IMG/VR virus record: IMGVR_UViG_3300042344_000529
Location: 1 to 23,274 of that record
Source: a virus
Strand: one strand, 5' to 3'
Length of the DNA stretch: 23,274 nucleotides
The translations under genes were made by a program, and so were the position numbers. Below, piece after piece: positions 10,566 through 18,644 of this stretch; position 1 is the first letter of the stretch, and each line of letters begins with the position of its first letter. The notes below the pieces were generated by a model. The model saw nothing but the letters and a program-made list of their open reading frames with translations. It was not told where the DNA came from and made no database searches.

Positions 10566-12526
10566 TCCAAACCCCACGGGCGGGACCAGGGGCGGGGTAG
10601 GCGCAACGCCACCATCTGGCCGGGCTTACACCCAGACACCGTGATCTCGAACTTACGGGCGCCGGTGTAAGGGGGGACGAAGTGTTTGAACCTCACCCCG
10701 TTCATGCGGCCCCACAGTTCCGAACCGGACTCCGACACAACCTGCTCCACACGCGGGTCGGTGTCGACGAACGCGTTCTCCGCCGCGGCGGTAGCGCCTT
10801 GTAACCGGACAGCGGTGGTGACCCTCGGTTTCCGGCCACCGGTCAACGCCACAGACACAGGCTCAAGAGGCGGAACGTTCTTGCCGGAAAGAGCGCCCAG
10901 GAATGTGATTTGGATTGGGTGGGAGCCCTGCGTGACCGTTTCGATGGCCACAGCCGGGTTCTTCCCACCGGTCAACCTCGACGCATCAGCCTTCATCATT
11001 TCAGCGTTGTACCCGGACAGGGCACCGCCGAACGTGATGGTGTTCTTGCGGTAGCCCGGGGTGAGGATTTTCGTGTTCACCGATATCCCCGCACCGCCGG
11101 ACAACCCGGAAGCGTCAGCGGTCAAACGGTTAACCGCAACCCCACCCAGGTTGCCTTGGAACGCAACCTTCCACCACGGCCCACCACCGAACAAACCCGC
11201 CCCGGTGACGTTGATGTCGAACGAACCGATGTTGGGTAGCTTCGACAGTTCAAACGCCACAGTGAGATTCGATGCCCGGTAGGGGATCGGGTCGGTGGTC
11301 TGCCCATCCAGGGTGAGTCGGAACGTGCCCTGGGTGGGTTCACCGACGATCCGTACCTCCTGGACGCAGTTCTGCACTTTCTGGTCCACACTCACACCCA
11401 CCATCGACACCTGTGGCAGCGCAGCCAACGCCGCATACATGTTCAGGGCGATCGCGTTGTACGGAATCCAGTCAGTCCAGTTGTCCTCAAAGGACAGGCG
11501 GAAAGACCCCCCTGTGGCGCCGCCGGTCAGCTCCACGGTTTGCTTCTCATCCACAGCGGGGTTCCGGGTGACCTCAACATCCCCCGCGGCGATCTGCGCT
11601 AACGCCACCAACGCGTTCTGGATTTGCGTGGTATTCGCGTTGTGCGGGATGGTGCCGGTGGTTTCCGTTCCGAACTTCAGGCGGAAGTTCCCACCAGTGG
11701 GCCTACCGTCGATGACGAGCTGCTGAATCTCGTTGGTCCGCAGACCGCCGATCAGACCGGGCAGGCGCAGCCGGCGGTCCTTCTGGTCGTCGTCCTCCCA
11801 CGAATAGTCGGGCAGCGTCCAAATAGTTGCCTTCGACCGTGGGGCTCCCAGCCACGGCAGCCACGGGATGTACGGCTCCGCCGGGGCCTCGGTGGAACCG
11901 GGGACACCCCATTTAGGCCAGATGATCTGATCTGTCGGATTGACCTTCGGAACATCAATGAACAGTGTTTCCTTGGGCAGTTCGTTCTGCGGCCACGGCC
12001 ACGGCAACTGCAACGCATTCGGGTCGAAGCTGGTGTCTGTTTTCGTGACAGCGGTGTGGATTTCGTCCTCACCCCACCAGAACGGGTCATTGGCCACACA
12101 CACCATCGACACCCGGTTGATGGTGTGCATACGCGGGTCGGTGGTGGTGTCAACCTGGGGGGACTCCAACAGCCGAACCTTCAGATACCGTGTCCCCGAC
12201 TCCGGGGTCGTGACGAACAGTGTGCAGTCAGCATCGAAGGACCACGCTTTGCGCCACTCCGAATCCCTCGACAACCACGACTGGTTCTTCGACGGGTCGT
12301 CCAGGATCTCCACCGCGAACACCATGTCGCGGCGCAACACCCGGTGATTCAAATACCTTGAGCCCGGATAGTTACCGGGCTCCTCGGACACCACCTTCAC
12401 CGGGGGGTCGAAGAACTCCTTCAACCCTGTTCCCAGGTACACACCTTTATCCCCGGCGTTGGGGCCGGCGATGGTGAACCGGACCCCGTTGACACCTTCC
12501 AACACAACTACGGTGCCAGGTCTCAC
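10562..12526 (-). CDS. Minor tail protein with internal repeats (L5 gp27-like)
   Basis: This 654-aa protein directly follows the tape measure gene, where siphophages encode the distal tail protein. The first 230 residues fit a distal-tail or minor tail fold (HRVLRRDMVFAVEILDD, FWWGEDEIHTAV) and are Trp/Pro-rich near 175-230. Residues about 268-565 carry two repeat types, three copies each: GGxFRLxF...IPYNA...LxALP and ITFxGALSGxN...LTGG. The end (RFKHFVPPYTG, EITVSGCKPG) returns to the core fold. I chose GTG 12526 (GGGAG 5 nt upstream) over TTG 12538. The repeats may be surface domains that bind glycans or the host. Confidence 0.85.
   Translation of the reverse strand: MRPGTVVVLEGVNGVRFTIAGPNAGDKGVYLGTGLKEFFDPPVKVVSEEPGNYPGSRYLNHRVLRRDMVFAVEILDDPSKNQSWLSRDSEWRKAWSFDADCTLFVTTPESGTRYLKVRLLESPQVDTTTDPRMHTINRVSMVCVANDPFWWGEDEIHTAVTKTDTSFDPNALQLPWPWPQNELPKETLFIDVPKVNPTDQIIWPKWGVPGSTEAPAEPYIPWLPWLGAPRSKATIWTLPDYSWEDDDQKDRRLRLPGLIGGLRTNEIQQLVIDGRPTGGNFRLKFGTETTGTIPHNANTTQIQNALVALAQIAAGDVEVTRNPAVDEKQTVELTGGATGGSFRLSFEDNWTDWIPYNAIALNMYAALAALPQVSMVGVSVDQKVQNCVQEVRIVGEPTQGTFRLTLDGQTTDPIPYRASNLTVAFELSKLPNIGSFDINVTGAGLFGGGPWWKVAFQGNLGGVAVNRLTADASGLSGGAGISVNTKILTPGYRKNTITFGGALSGYNAEMMKADASRLTGGKNPAVAIETVTQGSHPIQITFLGALSGKNVPPLEPVSVALTGGRKPRVTTAVRLQGATAAAENAFVDTDPRVEQVVSESGSELWGRMNGVRFKHFVPPYTGARKFEITVSGCKPGQMVALRLPRPWSRPWGLE
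10830..11720 (-). repeat. Protein-level tandem repeats in minor tail gene
   Basis: In the minor tail protein, type A units (FRLKFG, FRLSFE, FRLTLD, each followed by an IPxxA and a leucine-rich helix) occur near residues 270, 332 and 394. Type B units (xxxFxGxLxGxN...LTGG-like) occur near 455, 496 and 539. The order is A-A-A-B-B-B. The copies have diverged at DNA level, so they are old duplications. Confidence 0.65.
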
Positions 12527-12527
12527 G

Positions 12528-15500
12528 TCATCTCCCAATGGTTGCTTGCATTTGCCGGTTCTGAAGGGTCCTTTGGCCGCTCAAAGCGTCATCCATGTTC
12601 GCCACGTTGAACACGAAGTTTGATGCGTAATCGAGGCCCTGCTGCATCAGCGACGGGATAGCGCCCTGGCCGGACCAACCCAGATCGGACAGGAACTGGT
12701 TACCGGTGGCGGTGGCGAAATCCAACGGCAACTTCTGGAGGCTCTTGATCTGTTCCTGGTAGCTCTGAGACGTGGATGACATTTGCCCGCCGTACTTCTG
12801 GGCGTAGGCCAGTTTGTCGCGCTCCAACCCGAGGGCGGTTTTCTGGTTGCGGATCTGCTCGAGCTGCGCCTTGATCGCGCCCTGGTCGGCGTTCGGGTTG
12901 TCCTTCGCGAGTTGCAGTTCCTTGCGGCGGATCTCCAACTCCGCGATGGACTGCCCCAGCTGGTCGATCTTCTGCTTCGCAGCGGTGGTGTCGATCTGAG
13001 TTAACGACTGGCCGGCAGCACCCATTGACTGTTTGAAGTCCGCCGCCGCCGCCGACGTGGACGCCAACTGGGTTTGCAGCCCCGAAAGCGCGGGGGTCTC
13101 CGACGCCGCGTTGAGGTTGAAGTTCAGGTTCACCCCCTCGGCGGAGCCGAACACGTCCTTCACCGACTGCAGGATGGCCGTCGCGTACTCCTTGATTTGG
13201 GCGACGCTGGAACCGACTTGGGAGCCGACACCTTCGTTGAAGCCCTCACCGACGTTCACACCGATGTCGCGGAACACCGTTGACGGCGAGTTGATCCCGA
13301 GGAACCCTTTCACCGCGCCCACCACACTGGACGCCACTTCCTGGGCGGCTTGCAAGGCTGCGCCGGCCATCGACTTGATGCCGTTGACCAACCCTTGGAT
13401 CAGGTCCTTGCCCGCCGACACCAGCAGCGAACCGAAGTTGGAGCACGCCGACACAACTCTCGCGCCGAACGCCACGAACTCAGCGATGCCGCTGGCCACA
13501 CCCGATGTGATCGCTGAGACGAACTGGCTCATCCCGGCGGTGATGGAGTTGACCACCCCGGACACCCCCGAGGTGACCGCGTTGATCATCGCGGCGGCCA
13601 GCCCCGCGAACACACCGATCACCTGGGCGACCACCCCAGCCAAGCTGCTGATGATGTTCAGCAGCGGAGCGAACGCCGAAAGCACTTGCAGCGCCGCGGT
13701 CGCCAGATTCGCCGCCGCCGGGATCAGCGGTATGAACGCCTGCACCAGTTGCAGCAGCGGCGGGACGAGCTGAATGAGAACGGGTAGCAGAGCGGCGAAG
13801 GTTTGCGCTAACTGGGGCAGCACCTGGGCCAGCGCCCCCGACAGAGCGGTGGCCAACTGGGTGAACGCCGCAACGATCAGCGGCATCAGCGGGGCCAACG
13901 CCTGGATGGCGGTCGTTAACACCCCGCCGAGGGTGGTGGCCACCTGTGCGAGGATCGGCGCCAACGCTGTCGCGGCGGCGGTCAACACCGGCCCCAGGAC
14001 CTGCGCCAACTGGGTTAGAGCGGGGGCGACGGCAACCACAGCTTGCGATAGCGCGGTGCCTAGTGTCGACGCCAGCTGGGTGAGGATCGGTGAGATCGCT
14101 GACACCGCAGGGGTGAGAGCGGCGAACGCCGGGGCCAACGATGTGCCCAACGCCCCAATGGTGTTCGCGACACCCGCCGCGAACGCTGTCAGCGCAGGCG
14201 TCGCCCCGACGAGCAGATCACCGAACCCGCCGAGCAGGTTCTGCAGAGGCGCACCCAACGAACCCATCGCCTGCGCACCCGCCTCAAACAGCCGGGTGAA
14301 TAAGGTGAAGATGCCGTCAAGGGTTTGCGACAACCCCTGCAACGCGCCCTCGAACACACCGTTGGAGGTGATGCGCTGCGCCATCGCGTCGAAGCCGTTC
14401 GCGAAGTTCTGCAGCGGGGCGAGCAGCAACCCGAACGACTGCGCCCCCGACGAAGCTAACGTGAGGAACGACTGCGTTGCTGTTTGCACTACCGGGCCGA
14501 GGTCCCGGAAGAAACCACCTACCCCTTGCAGGATTGTTCCGATCTGCTGCACACCCTGAACTGAGGTGGCGGCGTTCGCGAATCCCTGGAAAATCCCGGA
14601 AAGCCCCGAGGCGATCTCCTGGAATCCCGACTTCAGAACCGGAAAAATCGGGAGGAACTGCTGAAAGATCGGGGTGAGCTGCTCCTGGAACGTGCCGGCC
14701 ACCGCCGCTTTCAGCTCATCGAACGCTGGTTTCACCGACTGCGCTGCCGCTTTGATGCCATCTAAGCCCAAAGCGACCGCCGCACTACCAGCGGCGAACG
14801 CACTGATCAGTGATGGCAGACCGGCGAGGAGACCAGCGACCAACCCGATCGCGGGTGCGGCGGCGGCGAACACCGCGAACGTGATCAGCTGAGTTCGTCC
14901 GCTCAGCCGCCCCATCGACGCTGAGGCGGAATCGGCCGCCTTGTCCACATCCCTCAAGCCCAGAGAAAGACCGAGTAGCCCTCTATCGCTGATGTTGGTT
15001 TTGAGGTTCTCCAGCTTGGACTGCAGCACGACCAGTGACCGCCGAAAGCGATCAGAGTCGACCTCAATAGGTACTTCGACTTTTGACCTACCCGCCAAGG
15101 TTTTTACCTCAGCGAGGCTCTTCTCGAAGTCCGCCTTGATTTGAGCGGAATCAAACTCCGCGTCCAGTTCCACGGGAAGCTGACGCAGCTCCGCAACAAG
15201 ACCTGATATGCGTTTGCGGAGCTGATCGTCGTCAACATCGGTTCGGATCGTGGCCCGCAGCGACGCAGCTTTGTTGATGATGTCGGCACGCCACTGCTTG
15301 AAAGCCTGCTCGTCGGTCTCAGGCTTTACCGGCAACGAGGTTTCCGGCAGACCTTGAGGGTCTGTGAACTTCGGCTCGAACGGAACATCGGTCTTCGGGA
15401 GGTTCTTCGTTGCGTCCCTGATGCTTTCCCGCAGCTGCTCACCGATGCGGGACGTGTCGGCGCCGACAGCGACTTCAGCGTCAAGGCTCTCGGTGGCTGC

Positions 15501-15659
15501 CCGGACCTCGTCCCGCAGCCGGCTGGTGTCAGCACCAATCCGGATCTCCGAGACTTTACGTTCCAGTTCCTCCAGCTCACCCTGAAGTTGCTCCCGGAAC
15601 CGATCCAAATCGGGGATGACCCGGATGGAGACCTTCCCGACTTCCTTCGAACCGGCCAT
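12528..15659 (-). CDS. Tail tape measure protein
   Basis: At 1043 aa this is the longest gene and sets tail length, roughly 150-160 nm at 0.15 nm per residue. The N-terminal 230 residues are charged and coiled-coil-like (FREQLQGELEELERKV). A hydrophobic stretch lies at about 255-300, and a long Ala/Leu/Pro repeat region (LAPxLxQLAxxLG units) runs from about 500 to 680. The hallmark FLGINSPSTVFRDIGVNVGE occurs near 810, followed by a coiled coil (AELEIRRKELQLA). The ATG at 15659 has AGGAAGG upstream, and the frame overlaps the shifted chaperone ORF by 83 nt. It would be threaded into the tail tube and ejected ahead of the DNA. Confidence 0.95.
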   Translation of the reverse strand: MAGSKEVGKVSIRVIPDLDRFREQLQGELEELERKVSEIRIGADTSRLRDEVRAATESLDAEVAVGADTSRIGEQLRESIRDATKNLPKTDVPFEPKFTDPQGLPETSLPVKPETDEQAFKQWRADIINKAASLRATIRTDVDDDQLRKRISGLVAELRQLPVELDAEFDSAQIKADFEKSLAEVKTLAGRSKVEVPIEVDSDRFRRSLVVLQSKLENLKTNISDRGLLGLSLGLRDVDKAADSASASMGRLSGRTQLITFAVFAAAAPAIGLVAGLLAGLPSLISAFAAGSAAVALGLDGIKAAAQSVKPAFDELKAAVAGTFQEQLTPIFQQFLPIFPVLKSGFQEIASGLSGIFQGFANAATSVQGVQQIGTILQGVGGFFRDLGPVVQTATQSFLTLASSGAQSFGLLLAPLQNFANGFDAMAQRITSNGVFEGALQGLSQTLDGIFTLFTRLFEAGAQAMGSLGAPLQNLLGGFGDLLVGATPALTAFAAGVANTIGALGTSLAPAFAALTPAVSAISPILTQLASTLGTALSQAVVAVAPALTQLAQVLGPVLTAAATALAPILAQVATTLGGVLTTAIQALAPLMPLIVAAFTQLATALSGALAQVLPQLAQTFAALLPVLIQLVPPLLQLVQAFIPLIPAAANLATAALQVLSAFAPLLNIISSLAGVVAQVIGVFAGLAAAMINAVTSGVSGVVNSITAGMSQFVSAITSGVASGIAEFVAFGARVVSACSNFGSLLVSAGKDLIQGLVNGIKSMAGAALQAAQEVASSVVGAVKGFLGINSPSTVFRDIGVNVGEGFNEGVGSQVGSSVAQIKEYATAILQSVKDVFGSAEGVNLNFNLNAASETPALSGLQTQLASTSAAAADFKQSMGAAGQSLTQIDTTAAKQKIDQLGQSIAELEIRRKELQLAKDNPNADQGAIKAQLEQIRNQKTALGLERDKLAYAQKYGGQMSSTSQSYQEQIKSLQKLPLDFATATGNQFLSDLGWSGQGAIPSLMQQGLDYASNFVFNVANMDDALSGQRTLQNRQMQATIGR

Positions 15660-16415
15660 CTGAACCTTCCTCAGCCAACTTTTGGGCCGCGATAGCGGCG
15701 AACGAACCAGCGCCGCGGCGCTTCGGACGGTCAGGGATGGGGAACGGCTCCGGCGGCTTCGGCCGGGACTTCACATGCGCCGACACATAGGTGTGCTGCA
15801 ACGCCCTCATCGCGTTCACCGTCGCCACCGCGGCGTACCGGGACGCGTCCCAACCGCGGAACTGCTGCCCACCACGCAGAGCTGCGTTGAACCGGCCACC
15901 CTCGGGCAGGCCGCGGATCAACACCAACAACCACAGCGGTGTCAGCGGGCTGCTCGGATGCACCAGATCCCGCAGATCCACCCGGTAATGCTCGAGGAGG
16001 TCAGCGGCCAAATGCTCACCGTACTCATCTATGAGGTCGGCGAGCCCTCGGCTTCCCCCGCCTGGGTGCCCTCCATCCACCGGCTGAACACCCGCAGCGT
16101 CAACGCCAAATCGTCCTCAATGGACTCCACGAGCTTCGCGCCGAGCTTCTCGTTGTCGGCCACCAAAGGCAGGATTTTCAGGGCGATCTGCGCGGACTGC
16201 TCAGTGGCCACCAAGCCGTCCTGGTCGTCGTCTTTCTGGATGTCGGACAGCTCATCGAGCAGTGCGTACACCTGTTCCCGGGTGTTCTTCGGGAGCCGCA
16301 GAAGGTTCCGCAGCGTCAACGTTTTCCCCTCCCCCAAATCCACCTGGCAGGGGGCGAACTCCCGCTCGATGTCTTCGCGGAGGGAATCCAAAGTCAAAAT
16401 GTTGCTGTTGGGCAT
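15577..16415 (-). CDS. Tail assembly chaperone, -1 frameshift product (gpGT-like)
   Basis: The shorter chaperone ORF and a second open frame (down to 15577) are joined by a -1 shift, giving about 279 aa. The likely slip site is GGGGGAA (16059-16053, minus strand), at codon 120 (GGG) of the first ORF, near its 3' end as expected. The T-like part includes HPSSPLTPLWLLVLIRGLPE and RYAAVATVNAMRALQHTYV. Programmed shifting between two genes ahead of the tape measure is conserved in siphophages; both products coat the tape measure during tail assembly. The T-like frame overlaps the tape measure start by 83 nt, longer than usual. The precise slip point is inferred. Confidence 0.82.
16029..16415 (-). 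CDS. Tail assembly chaperone (gpG-like)
   Basis: This 128-aa acidic, mostly helical protein (ILTLDSLREDIEREF, LPKNTREQVYALLDELSDI) is the unshifted product and should be made in excess over the frameshifted form. It sits between the major tail subunit and the tape measure, the universal chaperone position. The start is ATG 16415 with GAAAGG upstream; the frame to 16451 adds residues with no better signal and runs toward the hairpin. It binds the tape measure and helps tube subunits polymerise. Confidence 0.9.
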   Translation of the reverse strand: MPNSNILTLDSLREDIEREFAPCQVDLGEGKTLTLRNLLRLPKNTREQVYALLDELSDIQKDDDQDGLVATEQSAQIALKILPLVADNEKLGAKLVESIEDDLALTLRVFSRWMEGTQAGEAEGSPTS

Positions 16416-16458
16416 GGCTGGGCCTTTCTCATAGCGGGTCTCGGCGGGCAAAGGTGAG

Positions 16459-16496
16459 GGGGGAGGGGAGCGGCCCGCCAGGAACTCCCCTCCCCC
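16459..16496 (-). terminator. G/C-rich hairpin after the major tail gene
   Basis: A 12-bp stem (GGGGGAGGGGAG with CTCCCCTCCCCC) encloses a 14-nt loop just beyond the major tail stop. Only a weak U-containing stretch follows, so it is probably a partial terminator or an mRNA 3'-end stabiliser that raises major tail output relative to downstream genes. It closely resembles the hairpin after the capsid gene. Confidence 0.65.
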
Positions 16497-16503
16497 GGCC
16501 TAC

Positions 16504-17181
16504 TCACGGGACGAAGAAGTCCTTGTTGATCCAGGAGAACTTCACTTCGTTGTTGTGGCGCAGCAGCGTCGCCCGGATGGGCAGCGCAGCGAACTCATCG
16601 GAGGCCATCTCCACCGAATCGTCACGCCGGAACGACGCCTTGTGGGCGTGGAACCCGATCTTGTTCTGCCCGTCCACGATCACAATGAACAGCGCCTTCT
16701 CCACCGGGACGGTGGTGCCGCCGGCCACACCGAACACACCGGGCGTGGTGGGCAGGGCGTCCTTGCCGTAGTACAGCTCGAACGCACCCGAGTCGAACTG
16801 GTGCAACTTGAACGTCAGGTAGTCGACCGTCGATTTCGTTTCAACCTCGCGCAGCGACTCGTTCTGCCATGTGCCTTTGGTTTCGAGGTCGCCGCCATCT
16901 AGGCCCCACTCCGGGAGGTCATCCCTGGAGGTGTGGCCCACGTTGACCCACGCCACAGCCAGCGGGGCCTTCGGGTCCGCGGTGACAGTGGAACGCCCGG
17001 CCTTGCCGCCGGCATCAGCATCGGCATCCGGGTCGGCAACGTCCTCGCCGGAAGCCTCGCTGATCAGGCGCTGCAAATCCAGAGCCGCAAGCTCAGTTGG
17101 GGTCGGTGCAGCAGTGCCGACTGGGGCCGTGTAGATGAACCCAGTCGCGGCGGTGATGACCGCTTTGTCATTGATTGGCAT
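16504..17181 (-). CDS. Major tail subunit (tail tube protein)
   Basis: This 225-aa protein precedes the chaperone pair and is followed by a strong hairpin, as expected for the abundant tube protein. It is beta-rich (VTAATGFIYTAPVGTA, STVDYLTFKLHQFDSGAFEL, KALFIVIVDGQNKIGFHAHK), ending EVKFSWINKDFFVP, as in L5 gp23-type tube proteins. An acidic run (DVADPDADADAGGKAG) near residues 47-62 is probably a surface loop; it is not a canonical EF-hand. The start at 17181 has AGGAG 9 nt upstream and overlaps the terminator gene by 14 nt. Confidence 0.9.
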   Translation of the reverse strand: MPINDKAVITAATGFIYTAPVGTAAPTPTELAALDLQRLISEASGEDVADPDADADAGGKAGRSTVTADPKAPLAVAWVNVGHTSRDDLPEWGLDGGDLETKGTWQNESLREVETKSTVDYLTFKLHQFDSGAFELYYGKDALPTTPGVFGVAGGTTVPVEKALFIVIVDGQNKIGFHAHKASFRRDDSVEMASDEFAALPIRATLLRHNNEVKFSWINKDFFVP

Positions 17182-17608
17182 GTCTATTTACTCCTGGTTT
17201 TTGATTGGAAAGGGGTCGAACCCCGAATGCGATGAGTCCCTGGACCCGCCAGGAGTCCTGGAAAGGAGACGGGTACTGGGCGGCGCCAGAGGTCTCCTTC
17301 ATTGAGTGCAGATAACCGGTATCTGTCCGTTTCTGATTCTCCGCAGCGTCGTACAGCGCCTCCAGGGCGTCTTCGTACAGCTGCTCGGTTTCCACCAACC
17401 CCTCTGTGCCGTAAGCGGTCAACTCGATGACCGGCATGGCCAACTGGGTAGGTCTTCGGTCGTGCCGCATCCCACCGATCCGCCTGACTTGCAGCATCGG
17501 GAAGTCACGAAAGTCGATGTCCTCAACCCAGGAACCGACCTTCACATCGGGAAACGCGTCCCGCAGGATGGGGAGAATGACCGACTGGATGCGAGGCATC
17601 CTCGACAT
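17168..17608 (-). CDS. Tail terminator protein
   Basis: This 146-aa protein lies directly before the major tail subunit, the standard place of the terminator that caps the tube and joins it to the head. It reads RIQSVILPILRDAFPDVKVG, then PMLQVRRIGG, PVIELTAYGTEG and a helix TEQLYEDALEALYDA; this alpha/beta pattern fits the gpU / HK97 gp10-type terminator family. The ATG at 17608 has AGGAGG 5 nt upstream; a GTG at 17614 would sit on that ribosome site. Assignment is by position and pattern. Confidence 0.82.
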   Translation of the reverse strand: MSRMPRIQSVILPILRDAFPDVKVGSWVEDIDFRDFPMLQVRRIGGMRHDRRPTQLAMPVIELTAYGTEGLVETEQLYEDALEALYDAAENQKRTDTGYLHSMKETSGAAQYPSPFQDSWRVQGLIAFGVRPLSNQKPGVNRHANQ

Positions 17609-17617
17609 GCTCACCTC

Positions 17618-17974
17618 CTAGGCTTGGCTGTGCGTCCCCGTCATGATGTAAAGACCGAACGGCGCTTTCGTGCGGGTTCCCTCCAACTTCCCCGAGGGGG
17701 CGTGCCCGTACTCGATGGCCATCGCGTTCGCGGCGGTCATGGAGACGTGGTAGTCGCAGGTGTACTGGCCGTCCGCTTCGGACACTTCGATGGCGGTTTC
17801 GCCGGCCGAGCCGCGGTCGTACTTCACCCATTTCGTTGATGAGCGTGCGGCTGTTAACCGGGTTTGCGCGATGCCTTCCAGGCGGCCCGCTTCGTCCCGC
17901 AACGCACCCTTCACCCCGTCCATGTGGGCGATCATCCCGTTGAACGCTTTGCCCTTCTTGTAGATCTCCGCCAT
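17618..17974 (-). CDS. Neck/tail completion protein (HK97 gp10-like)
   Basis: This 118-aa protein has a helical N-terminal half (GRLEGIAQTRLTAARSST), then GETAIEVSEADGQYTCDYHV, and AMAIEYGHAPSGK. An IEYGHxxSG signature is common to HK97 gp10-type and DUF5403-like proteins of the head-tail joint. It lies between stopper and terminator, as expected. Its start shares one base with the upstream stop (TGATG), and its own TAG is followed at once by the AGGAGG of the next gene. The exact role in the neck is inferred. Confidence 0.8.
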   Translation of the reverse strand: MAEIYKKGKAFNGMIAHMDGVKGALRDEAGRLEGIAQTRLTAARSSTKWVKYDRGSAGETAIEVSEADGQYTCDYHVSMTAANAMAIEYGHAPSGKLEGTRTKAPFGLYIMTGTHSQA

Positions 17975-18321
17975 CAGTGCCTCTTGATGGTGTAGATCAG
18001 GTGGGAGGTGCGCGGAGAGTTGGTGTACCTCAACGGGTCACCGTGGATGACCCACCGCTCACCCATCCACTCAATTTGGGACTGGGCACCCAACACACAT
18101 CTCAGGCCGCGGGGGAAACGCAGCGAATACACCTTCTCGCTGTCGAACCCATCCCCGTACTGGTCGGCTGAGGCTGCGCCACCGGAACCCAACGGTTGGA
18201 TGCGTGCCCTGGCCCGGAACCCGCACTTAGCGGCTTGGGTTTTCGTGTTTCCGTCCGCGTCGGTGACCTTTTCCTCCGGGTACACAACCACGCACTGATT
18301 ACCCCTGTCCAGAAGGCTCAT
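17974..18321 (-). CDS. Head-tail stopper (head closure) protein
   Basis: This 115-aa beta-rich protein reads NQCVVVYPEEKVTDADGNTK, then GFRARARIQPLG, KVYSLRFPRGL and QIEWMGERWVIHGDP, ending TSHLIYTIKRH. The WMGERWVIHGDP motif and size match head closure proteins of L5-like and HK97-like phages (SPP1 gp16 fold), which seal the head after packaging. Its ATG at 18321 overlaps the upstream stop (ATGA). Normally this gene follows the adaptor gene closely; here they are separated by more than 2.8 kb of fibre-like genes and a small HTH-like gene. Confidence 0.8.
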   Translation of the reverse strand: MSLLDRGNQCVVVYPEEKVTDADGNTKTQAAKCGFRARARIQPLGSGGAASADQYGDGFDSEKVYSLRFPRGLRCVLGAQSQIEWMGERWVIHGDPLRYTNSPRTSHLIYTIKRH

Positions 18322-18635
18322 TGGGTGAGTGCGGCTTTCACGTCCGAGGGCCGGATCAGCTTCGTGCGGTCCTTGAGGATGTGCGGGATAACCCCGTCAG
18401 CGACGAGCTTCTTCAGCCGATTCATGGAGATGTCAACGACACCTGGCACCCGTGTCATCGGGATCGGTGCGTCGTCCTCTGCCGGCTGCGCGGCGAGGGC
18501 GTTCACCCGGTCTGCCAGCGTGACGATTTCACCCGCCTTGCCTGCCCGATCCTTCTTCCAATCGAGGTTGTCGATGAGTAGCTTGGCCAGCGTGTCGGGC
18601 AGATCGGCTTTGACTTCTCCGTTGGTGATTTCCAT
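18318..18635 (-). CDS. Small HTH-like protein in connector cluster
   Basis: This 105-aa protein has a helical N-terminus (LPDTLAKLLIDNLDWKK) and a C-terminal part SMNRLKKLVADGVIPHIL, then DRTKLIRPSDVKAALTQ. It resembles an excisionase/MerR-type winged helix: a recognition helix, a short wing, then a terminal helix. AGGAGG sits 5 nt before ATG 18635. A DNA-binding protein among virion genes is unexpected. It may bind DNA in the capsid or neck, regulate, or simply use this fold structurally. The HTH reading is from pattern only. Confidence 0.75.
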   Translation of the reverse strand: MEITNGEVKADLPDTLAKLLIDNLDWKKDRAGKAGEIVTLADRVNALAAQPAEDDAPIPMTRVPGVVDISMNRLKKLVADGVIPHILKDRTKLIRPSDVKAALTQ

Positions 18636-18644
18636 ATTGACCTC

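Noticed and set aside
13033-14559. Long plus-strand open frames inside the tape measure gene
   Set aside because: They are antisense to a strongly supported gene and arise from its GC-rich, repetitive codons; no ribosome sites or family motifs.
17026-17044. DxDxDxxG run in the major tail protein as a calcium site
   Set aside because: The spacing does not match the EF-hand DxDxDG loop; more likely a low-complexity acidic surface loop.
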